In this document: piece after piece, positions 38,201 through 50,200 of the stretch
Layout of the letters: each line of letters starts with the position of its first letter
Position numbering within the stretch: position 1 is the stretch's first letter
Assembly: GCF_026151205.1 (NCBI RefSeq)
Contig: NC_087080.1
Span: 13,339,337-13,403,336, forward strand
Direction: 5' to 3'
Length of the DNA: 64,000 bases
Source: Bolinopsis microptera
Taxonomy: Eukaryota > Ctenophora > Tentaculata > Lobata > Bolinopsidae
Translations under genes and position numbers: made by a program
The notes under the pieces: model-generated
Told to the model about the DNA's origin: nothing
Seen by the model: only the letters and a program-made list of their open reading frames with translations
Databases searched by the model: none

Positions 38201-41200
38201 TTGTATATTATGCAACCTGACACGGATCTGTGCAAAAAAGTAATACTAACAATAATAACAATATGCTATTAATTAGTGCCTAGTGAGATACGTACATATC
38301 ATGGTGAAATTAACAATTTACTTGGTCAGGTTAGCGCAGCGCGACAACAATTATTTAATTCAGAATATCTCGCAAAATAACTTTGCGCAGGATAGTTAAG
38401 AACATGGGCGACATTATATTGGCTACATAGCGGGCACGTATGTACGCACGCTCGCACGCACGGTCGCAAAGCTACCAGTACCATATACAAAAAAACCTCG
38501 TTCGCTAACCCTTGTCCTTGACTCTTTTGTGCCTTCGGCACTTTGAGTCATGGATCGGGAAAAAATATATAGAACTTATTAGAGACATCTTATGTCAAAC
38601 ATTCATACAAAATGAAATTGCTAACTTGAAATTTTGGCTGGACATTTTTCCAAACATTTAACGAAAATATGTTTTGATAAAGGAGCATGCTTGCGATTAG
38701 TCTACAGTACTTTATTATCTCACTTTTGTTGTATGTATTGTTGCCCTATCTAATCTTTAACCAATTTTGGATGCCGCAGCTCAGATATTGTTACAGATAA
38801 AACAGTTTTGATAAAGGAGCATGATCGTAATTGTTGTTCTCTAGTACTTTACTGCACACTTTGACAATTACAGTTTACCCATAGTTGCTTAATGTATATC
38901 AGACTTTACTGCTTAAGATGAGAGTTGCAGTTGGTGATTGGACGAAACCCGTGTCTAGATAAGTAGAAAGAGACTGTACAGTAATTCTGACGATTCATTA
39001 ATATATATAAGAGGGGATTCTAAACGTATCTGCCATCAGTATTGGTGCTCTTTTTATCTTCTTTTACTGTCAAGAAGAAAACGGCTCTCAATGGATGAAA
39101 AACCTTATATTAGTACACAGAAGAAAACTAAGGCTACTCCACAATAACATATTATTGGCGCTGTTTACGTTTCTTCTTTTACTATCAAACATTGATCGTC
39201 CTTGACCGTACAAAGGTACGGTGGCAGGCCAAAGGGTGCCCACTGCCCACCACATGAACCACCCAATGTTCATCCCTCACCAGCTTAAAACCTCTGAGAC
39301 CTAGGGCGGCCCACCCCAGGAGGCAAAGAACACCTCCAGAGCTGCCTAAAAGTGCAGGTACTAAGTTACATTCTCATTTTTATTATCATCAGTGTGAAAT
39401 TGTTGAATTCTGAATTTCTTCGTACTTTCAAATTGTAGTAATTTTTGGTAATCCTAGATCGGATTTTGTACTCATTGAACTATTACAATCTATAGTGGAA
39501 TTCAAAAAAAGCGTACCTGGCAAACGAATGGACAAAGATCCATGAACTTGAGGAGTATCTAGGGCTCAGGCCAGACTCGACAATGTCTGACGTTACTACA
39601 TCTACGATGTCAGCAACATCACGGTAGTAAATATTTTGTAAATATTTTGTAATGCGAAGGTCTATAGATTAGAGGGCCACGTTCTATTGCTTAACACTTT
39701 AAATTTTGCTATTGCTTAACACTTTAAATTTTATAATATATTGGTTTAATAGATACAACAATCTATTAGTTTAAAAAAATTTGATCTTGCTGCAGTATTG
39801 AACGGTTCATTTTAATGATACGTTAGTACGCATTTGCATTGCACCAATAAAATTATTATTAATCAAATCATTGCAGGCACACCCTTCTACCAGGTGCCGT
39901 GAGCGATTCGGAGGATGAGGAACGAAGGGAAGAAGTCATCAATATCAGGGATGTTGAATCCGATAGAAAAATAGAGAAGGTAAAGAGGCGAAAAAGGATT
40001 ACAATTCGAGGACGAGCGGCTCTTTCGTCTTTGAAGAGAATACTAATATTTATAAATATTAGTTTAATCTAGTCTATCAGTTTGTTTGAGTTTAATCTTG
40101 TCCTGCTGCAGTATTGAACTGTTGCTTTTAATGATACGTTACTCGTTAGTAAGCATTACTAATGCAGGCAGAATTTGCTACCAGGTGCAGTCAGCGACTC
40201 CGAGAATGAAGCAGGAAAGGAAGCAACCGTCAAAACTCAATGATTCGGAATGATTATTTAGTATTTGCACTGTTCATTTTTCTTCTTTTACTAAACGTTT
40301 ATGGTCCGTGGCGTATCAGATACTTGACCACAACCTAGTACTAGTGTTCGAGTGTCACTGTCTCACGAAGGCGGTCAAGACAACAGGCAGCCCATCTGCA
40401 TTCTGCATCAATCAAAACATGGAAACGGCCACAGAAACAACATGAATATCCTGATTAGTTGACAGCCCCGTACAACAGCTCCCAGCTCCATCCAGACCAG
40501 TCGGGGTTGCTTTCTCAGACCAAAAACCACCCGGATGCCTAAGGCAGCACACCAGACGGCAGAAGCATGCTCAAATTGAGCAGATGTCTGAAATGGGCCT
40601 ATCGGAACGACTTCGGACGGCCAGACCGAAAACCGCCCACCCAAAGAAACGGCGAAGTCTGGTGAATGGAAACCCGATAAACCAGTCTTCAAAACGGAAA
40701 GGTGGTAGGCCTAAGGAAGCCCACCATTCCATGTTCATTCCGGAAAGGGAGGAAAGTAGCGATCAGGAAAGATTTTTAGAAGCTCCCTTCGAGGAGCTGA
40801 TAAAACACCAGGAACGAGGATTCTTAACGTTTGTGCCAGGTATTTTAAAAGTGCTGTATTATCTTCGTTATTTCATGGTGAAATTATTCCATTATAAAAT
40901 TCAATAACTATAGTTTTTGAGATTCTAAACGGGATTTTTTACACATTGAACTATTTCATAATTTCAGGGCCATCGGAATCCCCTTTCTCTGATGAAGGAG
41001 AAGCTATCAAGGAACTGGAAATGGTAATGAGGTTGAGTCTTGATTCAGGGATGTCTGAATCAACGACTTCAAAACGACCTCTTAACCGCCTACGGTAAAC
41101 AAATTGTACCCTTAAATTCCTATATAGATAGAGGGCCATAACTTAAACGTCACCGTTTACATTTACTGTTGAATAATCTGTGATTTTTAACGAATTATAA

Positions 41201-44200
41201 TGGTTTATTGCTGCAGTGAACGGATTCATTTTGAATGATATGTTAATGAAAATTAGTATTGTGCCATTAAGTAACTCTAGCTGATGTGAAAACTATTGCA
41301 GGCAATTTCAACTTCCTGCTGCAGTTTTTGATACAGATTCGGAGGAGGAAATCGCAGAAGAAAGTAAAGTTCAAATTCTGAATACAGAACCCCATTCCAA
41401 CACAAGAAAGGGCAACACACGCTGCAGAATACACAGAAGAGGAAGAGCTATTATATCGTCTTTGATAAGAACGTTAAGCCTCGGACAAGGAGGGTCCTGT
41501 GCCTCAATTAACTGAGGACTAATTGCAATGTGTGATGTATCCATTCACACATATGTAAGAAGAATGCCTCCATGATCCCCACACATCTCCATAACTGTTG
41601 ACGCTATTTACATTTCTTCTTTTATCATCGTCGTTTACTGTTGAAGACAACTTGTACTGCAAATACAGTTAGGCCTCACAGCCCAGCCAAAGAGCCAGAA
41701 AGACAAGTCGGGGCTGTCTTCACGGACAAGAAGCCTCCGCGACCCAGGGCTGCTCACCCAAGGAGAGCACGCACAAGAGGAGACCATCTTAGTCAACGAA
41801 CAGAAACCCTTAAGGCCCAAGGGGGCAAGGGTGCCCATTATAAGAACCACCCGATGCAATGGTAATCCCCGGTCAGGATGCGGCCAGTGGGGATAAGTCA
41901 GGTACTTAGCTACATTCTCATTTCGGTTATCATCATTGTGAAATTGTTGAATTCTGAAATTCATCGTACTCTCAAATTTGTAGTAGCTTTTGGTGATCCT
42001 AGATCGGATTTTGTACTCATTAAACTATTACAACCTACAGTGGCACTAAAAGAAGCATTATATATGGCTAGACTGGCTTCCGAATGGACAACGATCTAAC
42101 TTGAGGAGTATCTTGAGTCAGACTCCTCAATGTCTGACATAATGTCACCAACATCAAGGTAAATATTTTGTTCCGAGGTCCCTCAAGACCGGTCAGGGTG
42201 GGGTTCAGAGACCAGAAACAACTGCGCCCACCACGCGATTCAACGACACTGAACCGTCATAATTGATATTACACCTACGTTCTACATACTATCACAAGAC
42301 GGAATGAACAATTGAAATAGTTTTGACTTTTGAGTGACTGATTTATTCATGATACATGCAATTATTATTGATGTTATCAATTAAAATAATTATTAGTTTT
42401 AGTTTAATTTGTAAAATCAGCTCTTTGCGCGGCGTACTGACCTGCAAGCAAGTTTTTCCCTGTTTGTTTGGAAGTCTGAGACTAGCACCTGCGTTAACAA
42501 TCCCTCTAACACTGCCACTGTGTGATAACCGCGCGGAGATGTGCAATGATGTGTCTCCTGTAAACATTACCTTGTCAGCACAATCTTATTATAATAAATG
42601 TTCTGCTGGATACTCTTAGTATATATTATTATATAGTGATTGTATGGGGGAGGGGGTGAAGGGGGCCTATTACTCTATTATATAGTACACATTATCCCAG
42701 CTTTGGTCATAGCCTGTTCATGGTCCGAATCCCCCGGTCAGAACAGCTACACTGAAAGGTCAAGAATCAATAGTTCCCACAGTCAGACAACGAATGAGTT
42801 TAAAAATTCCAACAAAATCTTTATAACATCATTGGTAAAACATTTTCGGACATCTTCAGTACCTAATAAAGATAAGGGTTAATACTCCAATTATATCAGA
42901 AAGGTTTCAAGATAACATACCTCGCTCGTTGATGGCGTCTATGTCGGACCTAACACTGAGAAGTAGCTGGACAATGTCAGCATGTCCGGAGAATGCTGCC
43001 CAGTGTAGTGCTATATTCTGTTCCTGTGAGGGCATCACGTGTCATGGATTGTTTTTATAATATTTCTAGTTCAGAACTCTTTGCTCCATTCGTGTTATCG
43101 ACGGAAATGATATAATACACTCAATAAACTAAAATACTGAAATGACGAGAATGGAGATATATATCGAAACGGGAAATGATATAAACACACGACCGAGGCC
43201 AAGGAGGTATGTATTATAAGTAAAACTGAACAAAGTAAACTAACCCTATCTCTAAGATGGGGATCTGCCCCTTTCTCCAGTAAACTCTTCACCACATCTA
43301 CGAACTTGTACTCGCACGCCCACATCAACGCTGTCCAGCCGTCCATGTCTTGTGTGTTAACTTTTATACGGTTATCTGTCAACAACATCTGAGGAAATGT
43401 TATGTTATGGTGGATGGATCCTTTGTATCAAGTTACAAAAAATAGATAAAGTTAATTAAAGATCTGAGCAAGGGATTGTTTTATTTATTGATTTTCGGGT
43501 CGTAAAGATGACCCCTCTTAAAATATACTGGAAAGAATTTACAAAAAAAGGGGACTATGTGAGAAATAATTTAAGATCTTTTAATCTTTTAAATTTTGAC
43601 ACCAAATAATGAGCAACTCACGTCAATACAAAGAAGATTACCAAGCTCACAAGCATAGTGTAGCGCCGTTCTGGCGTTGGTGTCACGAGCGTTTACATTG
43701 ACCCCCTGAAAACAATAAACAGTTTAGTATTATATAGAGCAGCAGACAGATTTTACATTTTGGTAGATTGATTGTGGAAATGTTGTAAGGAGGTTTAGAA
43801 ATACTGTCTGGACTAAATCGGAATGACGGGGTTGTCCCCAAAGCTCCAAAGGTACCCGAGCATTTAGTACCCGTGATTTGTTCACCTTGAGTTTCCAAAA
43901 GGATCATGGATAAAATATTAGCACTAATCTGGAGATCATTGAAGCGGGCAAGTGGAAACATTATTATTTGGCTTTTTGGAATGCATTTATGAAAAAGTGC
44001 TATATTTTAAGTGACATATTTTCCCTGCCGACCGTTAATCGTGAAACTTTTATATGGCTTACTGAACCAAAAAAAGATGATTCATACTTTTGTTTGCACG
44101 TCAGATTTTACGTGATACATATCTAGAAAATTACCGTAGCCAGAAATGAAATTCAATAACTAGCCACTGGCCGGGTGCATACCAACAGTTCTACTCGTAG

Positions 44201-47200
44201 TTTTGTTTTCGAATCCGTCACTCAGCTCTGTTTCCTTAATAACCCAAAACCAATAGTAAACTTTATGAATTCAAATTCGTTCTTACTCTACTTCTACGCG
44301 ACTTTTGTGATGGCGAAAACCAAACAGAACAACAATGTCAGAGTTAAATAGTTGTCTGTGACAAAAGTGAAATGTTACTTGGTAAAGATTACATCATGGT
44401 TATTTTGAAAACGTCATATTATATTATCTTCTTTATATGAAGTGAGTGGTCATAGCCGACCTACTTAAAACCGAAACTATTGCATCATGTTCAATAAATA
44501 CAAAAGCTCTCACGATTTGATACAAAGACAATGAAAGGCAAATTATAACGGCACAGGTCGTCAACTATAATTATAGACGGAGTAGTTTTCTATACTGACT
44601 TTAGACGTGAGAACAATGGATTGATTATTACGTCATCATCTTTCCCTAATGTCTTTCTTGTGACTGATGTACAGACATTTAGCCAATCCATAATTTGACT
44701 TAGTGATGAATTTTTCGTTCGATGAAGACATTTTTATGGTTATTACATTTAGTACAGTCAAATACGTATTTTTGTATGAAATAATTCGCAACAAAGCGAT
44801 TTCAACGGGAAATTGTCGGGATAGGTCTCAGGAATAATTCCAGAGAGTTCCCAAAATTTCTGACGTCAGCAAAATTCACAATTACCATTTTTTAACAACG
44901 TTTTTACCACATTGGTTTTTCGCAAATAAATCAACTTTTGGATATCGTAGAATATTCTAGTTTAAACCTGTGTGTTTGGAACATAAAGGAGAACGACTTT
45001 TCTTTTCTAAATAAAACTTGCAATTAAAATCATTTGATAGTGAATCCTAATTTCTCCACTTAACTTGCTGTAGTCTCTTTCACCACAACCAACACATCTA
45101 CAGAAAGGAAAGATAATGCATATGGTCTGAAACAGTTATACAAAACAAATTTGAATTGACGAGGTTGTCAAGCATTTCGTTTATCGGGTTAGCAAAATTG
45201 ATTGGGTAATTACATAATACGGTGACGTACTATTTATGAATTGCACAAAAACATCCATTAGTTTAGACAAAGACAGACTTTTAGAGGAGAACAAACATTC
45301 GGAATGTCACCAAGATTAAAAATACTGTTTTGATTTCCTGGAAATTGAAAATTTTCAAATTTTCTTTTCATACAAAATATTTTAGGTTCAAATATTTGAA
45401 GTCAACATTTTTAAACATCTCATAAACAATAGTTCATTGTACGTTTCAAGTAATTGTGAACATTTTTGATCAAAATATATTTTTGAAATTTCTGAAAATT
45501 TACTAATTATTTTATACATAATACACATTATTGTATAATTAATCAACTAGTTATTTAATTGAAAACTGAAACGTTGTCAAAAGAAAAGTTGTTCTCCTCT
45601 ATGTTTTAAACACACTGATTTAAATTAGAATCTTCTGCGATATCCAGAAGTTGACTTAGTAATTGTGGATTTTGCTGAAGTCAAAAATTTTGGGAACTCT
45701 CTGGAATGATTCCTGGGACCTATCCCGACTATTTCCCGTTGATACCAAACTTTAAATCATTTGCTGACTAGGATAATATAGCCGTGTTGTATATTTTCAA
45801 AAGCTCTTTCGTTGCACTATACATCTTCTATGAAGATTATTCTACTATATTATATAATATTGACACCGTCATCATTAAGGCTGTATGACATCTAGATTAC
45901 TAAATTTTTAAAATTAGGATGGGTTCGATACAACCATTCATCATTATTGAGTTCATTTTCTACAATCATTGTTTTCAGAATGAAGACCAGTTATGTTTTG
46001 CTACTCAGCTGTCTTCACACCGCTTTCTCCCAGGACACATATAATGAAGCCGCATACAATGGAATTTTGGACGACTACACATTCATCTCTATTTTAGTAG
46101 GAACAGGTCTCTGTCTCACCATCGTGATCGTTCTGGTTGTCGTGATTGCTTTTCTAAAGATGAGACAAATTGTGTACACATCGGTACCTTTCAATATTCA
46201 AAAAGTGCTGTCAGTTACCCATGCTAGGTACAGGAACGATAAGTCATCGGCAAACTTGCCAAAACCTAAAATAAAGACATTTGTTTTGAATAAAGACATG
46301 AACGTGCACAGGGCCGGTGGTATCAGCTTCTATGGTGTTTAGAAACACGAAGTTTAGAAACTAAGCTCAGCTCGCTTAATAACAACTTTTTAGCACAGCT
46401 TCGATAACGCCATGTATCTAATGACCGGCGTCTTTTTAAGACGTTGCATTTTATTCCGGCCACCAGGAATTTCAGCATCAAAGTTTAGGCACTTTATAAA
46501 AAATTCCGGAATCTTGGCACTTGGTGGTTCGATAATTTTATGGTCTGATGTGGGCTGGTCTGGTCATTGTGGTCCGAATGTGACTGACAAAAACGATAAA
46601 CTCAATTATACAAAATACGATTGTATTTATTGTGTACCCATTACACAATCAATAAAGCACAAGAGAAACGTCATTGTGTTCAGCAAAATCGTGTCAGCAA
46701 GCACTTTCTTTGTGTCTCAAAATTTTCCTTTGCACTAGAGTAAGAGTGACGCTTTAAACAACTTTTCTTTTGACAACTTTTCAGTTTTCAATTAAATAAC
46801 TAGTTGATTAATTAATTAAATAATTTTCAGAAATTTCAAAAATATATTTTGATCAAAAATGTTCACAATTACTTGAAACGTACAATGAACTATTGTTTAT
46901 GAGATGTTTAAAAATGTTGACTTCAAATATTTGAACCTAAAATATTATGTATGAAAAGAAAATTTGAAAATTTTCAATTTTCAGGAAATCAAAACATTAT
47001 TTTTAATCTTGGTGACATTCCGAATGTTTGTTCTCCTCTAAAAGTCTGTTTTTGTCTAAACTAATGGATGTTTTTGTGCAATTCATAATAGTACGTCACC
47101 GTATTATGTAATTACCCAATCAATTTTGCTAACCCGATAAACGAAATGCTTGACAACCTCGTCAATTCAAATCTGTTTTGTATAACTGTTTCAGATCATA

Positions 47201-50200
47201 TGCATTATATTTCCTTTCCGTAGATGTGTTGGTTGTGGTGAAAAAAATACAACAAGTTTATTGGAGAAATTAGGATTCGTTATCAAATGATTTTAATTGC
47301 AAGTTTTATTTAGAAAAGAAAGGTTGTTCTCCTTTATGTTCTAAACACACAGGTTTAAACTATAATATTCTACGATATCCAAAAGTTAACTTATTCGCGG
47401 AAAACCAATGTGATAAAAAGGTGGTAAAAACCCCTAAAAAAGTGGTAATTGTGGATTTTGCTGACGTCAGAAATTTTGGGAACTCTCTGGAATGATTCGT
47501 GGGGCATATCCCGACCATTTCCCGTTGAAATTGCTTCGTTGCGAATTATGTCCGACAAAGACTTAAATTTGGACATATTTGACTGCACTAATCTGCAATT
47601 AATATATTATCACAAATTTGTTATCTATTAAACCACAAAACCTATTTTGTAGGTAATTCTTGTGCCTCACAACTGAGCGAATTTCAACATTAAAAGAGGT
47701 TACAATTTCAAACCTTTCTACTCACTAATAATTTAGTACTTTTATCTCTTAGCACATATTTCCATTCATCGGTCTGTTGCTTGAATGAACAATGCAGAAC
47801 AACCACTATTGTGTCCTTTCTTTATGCCCAACTGATGCAACATCTTTGTTACACTCACAGTGCAACATTCATAACTATAACAGTTATTTCGGCAATAAAG
47901 CCACCTCTTATTTGACTCGGCTCTCTGTAATAATTTGATTGACTTTGTTCTGATTGTTTTACACATGGTTAAATTCATAATTATTGTCAGGAAATGATGA
48001 CAGATAAACTTCTACTTCTTTGCTGTTCTATATTAACTGCAAGAGGAAATAGTAACCCAGGTACTTCAGCAGCGACTAGCATAAGACGTCACACTTTAAT
48101 AGCTGGCTTTATTGTCTCTATCATGATCCTTGCTTTCGCTATATGCATCCTTTTCAAGTGGATATTGACCTTGAGGATTAAAGAAAATTGTAGAATCCCT
48201 CAGAAACGTTACAAATCTCGTGGTTGGATGGTGTTACAAACAAAGGATTACTTTACTAAAGCTATTCAAACACCAGGGCCCACTTGAAGATAGTGCTGCT
48301 GTCAAACTGAAATGATGTGAGACAAACACTGTTCCCCGAAATTCTGTAGGCCAGGTTGTAACTTTGTAAGAGTTCCAGAATTTGATGCACATGACTTTTA
48401 AATAACAATTGTTCAATTCAGAGTGTTTTTGGACAATTATTACGAAACCTTATAATATGAGCCTTAAACGCACATTACTCTCAGCGATATGATTATGTTA
48501 ATTTTTGGTTTTTACGTAAGAAACTTCTCATTTTTCTAAAGCTTTTTCAGCGTTTATCTCCTATCTTTTAATATGTGAAGTAATTTCAGTTGGAAGCTCT
48601 TGACCACCATGTATGTTATACGGAGACATACGCAGTACATAGTTATTAGTTATCCCTAAGTACTTGAATGTAATTAAGATTGATATATTTGGTTCCATAC
48701 ATATAATTATGTATTAAAAAGGTCCTGAGTCGTGACGTATTTTGCAGTCTATAAACATGAATATTGAGAATACAAAATACAGTGTTACTGCGAATGCGAT
48801 CGCATCCATTGTAATGAACTCAATGGATTCATTATAAACACAATAGATAATAATACGACACAGGTCATCAAACCAAACTTTGAATAATTTGCTGACTAGG
48901 ACAATATAGCCGTGTTGTATATTTTTTAAATCGGGCAGGAACCGAGAGTGCCTATTTTTCCACGGTGTGTCACATTTTGTTAATCTTGTCGTATACTGTC
49001 ATATATATTGTCAAATATTGTCATATATTGTCATATATTGTCAAATATTGTCATATTATACTGTCGTATATTGTCAAATCTTGTCGTTTATTGTCGAATC
49101 TTGTCACATCTTGTCATGTATTGTCATATATTGTCATATATTGTCATATATTGTCGTATATTGTCATATAATGTCAAATATTGTCGTATATTGTCATATA
49201 TTGGCACATATTGTCACGTCATCTTGTCGTAAAATTGTCATGACATTGGGCACTCTCGGTTTCTGCCCTAAATCTCTTCTGTTGCACTATACATTTTCTA
49301 TGAAGATTATTCTACCACTAGTGTAACCCGGCCTACGGCCGGGACTTCACTGCCGCAGTTAAAAAGGGTAGGAGTAATTACCCGCTGAGTCAAAACCCGC
49401 ATTAGGTGACCCAATAGTTTCTTAAACAATAATCTCATAATCAGTTATTTCTTGTGGATAATTTAATCATTATTAGGCACCACATTCCATGATCATAAGG
49501 TCTGAACACCGAGTATTACACCTCATCACTCCCGTCCTGAACCGCTTAAATCGTTATAGAAATTAACCCTTGTTAACTCCGCACCACACCCGCATATTAT
49601 ATTTGAAAACACGCATAACATTGTCGTATGAACTCTCTCTCTCTCTCTCTCTGCAGTCCAAACAGACCCCAAACACTAACAGTACTCCCTCCCCTAATAA
49701 GCTTAAGGTATAACATTACAGCAAATCTTCCGGGCTAATCCAATTATGACGCTACTTAAATGCAGCAGATAACATATTACACAGTAATGAGAGAGAGCGA
49801 GAGAAAGAGAGAGCAGGCCCCGTAACTCTTGCCGTTCTGCTCAAGCAACTTTATGTAACATTTGTGGTACAAAACCATCAATAAAACCACTTACCACCGG
49901 CCGATTTTTAAAAAAATTTCCTATGGGCTTCATCAGAGTTTTGTCGACACTATACCGAAAAAATCAGTCCCGTAACTCTTACCGTTTTTTTTGTATAACC
50001 GACCGGAAATTACACACGGACAGACAGACAGACAGACACACACACACACACACATTCTGGTGTTATTAAGGTGATATTCTCATATTATATAATAATATTG
50101 ACACCGTCATCATTAAGGCTGTATGACATCTAGATTACTAAATATTTTAAATTCGGATGGGTTCGATACAACCATTCATCATTATTGAGTTCATTTTCTA

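Larger units (their letters stand above)
45737..46738 (+). repeat. Duplication unit 1 of small membrane-protein array
   Basis: From ACCAAACTTTAAATCATTTG this matches unit 2 (48867-51837) through the small-TM gene and the ORF at 46412. After 46730 it jumps to TAGAGTAAGAGTGACGCTTT, which in unit 2 is the end of the next gene (52453-52475), so most of a third gene was deleted here. Confidence 0.75.

Noticed and set aside
48990-49235. Possible CRISPR-like array
   Set aside because: Units are contiguous variants without unique spacers, and the DNA is eukaryotic.
48965-49326. Ile/Leu/Tyr/Ser-rich ORFs resembling membrane proteins
   Set aside because: They read across the decamer satellite inside an inverted-repeat element; three frames give the same repeat.
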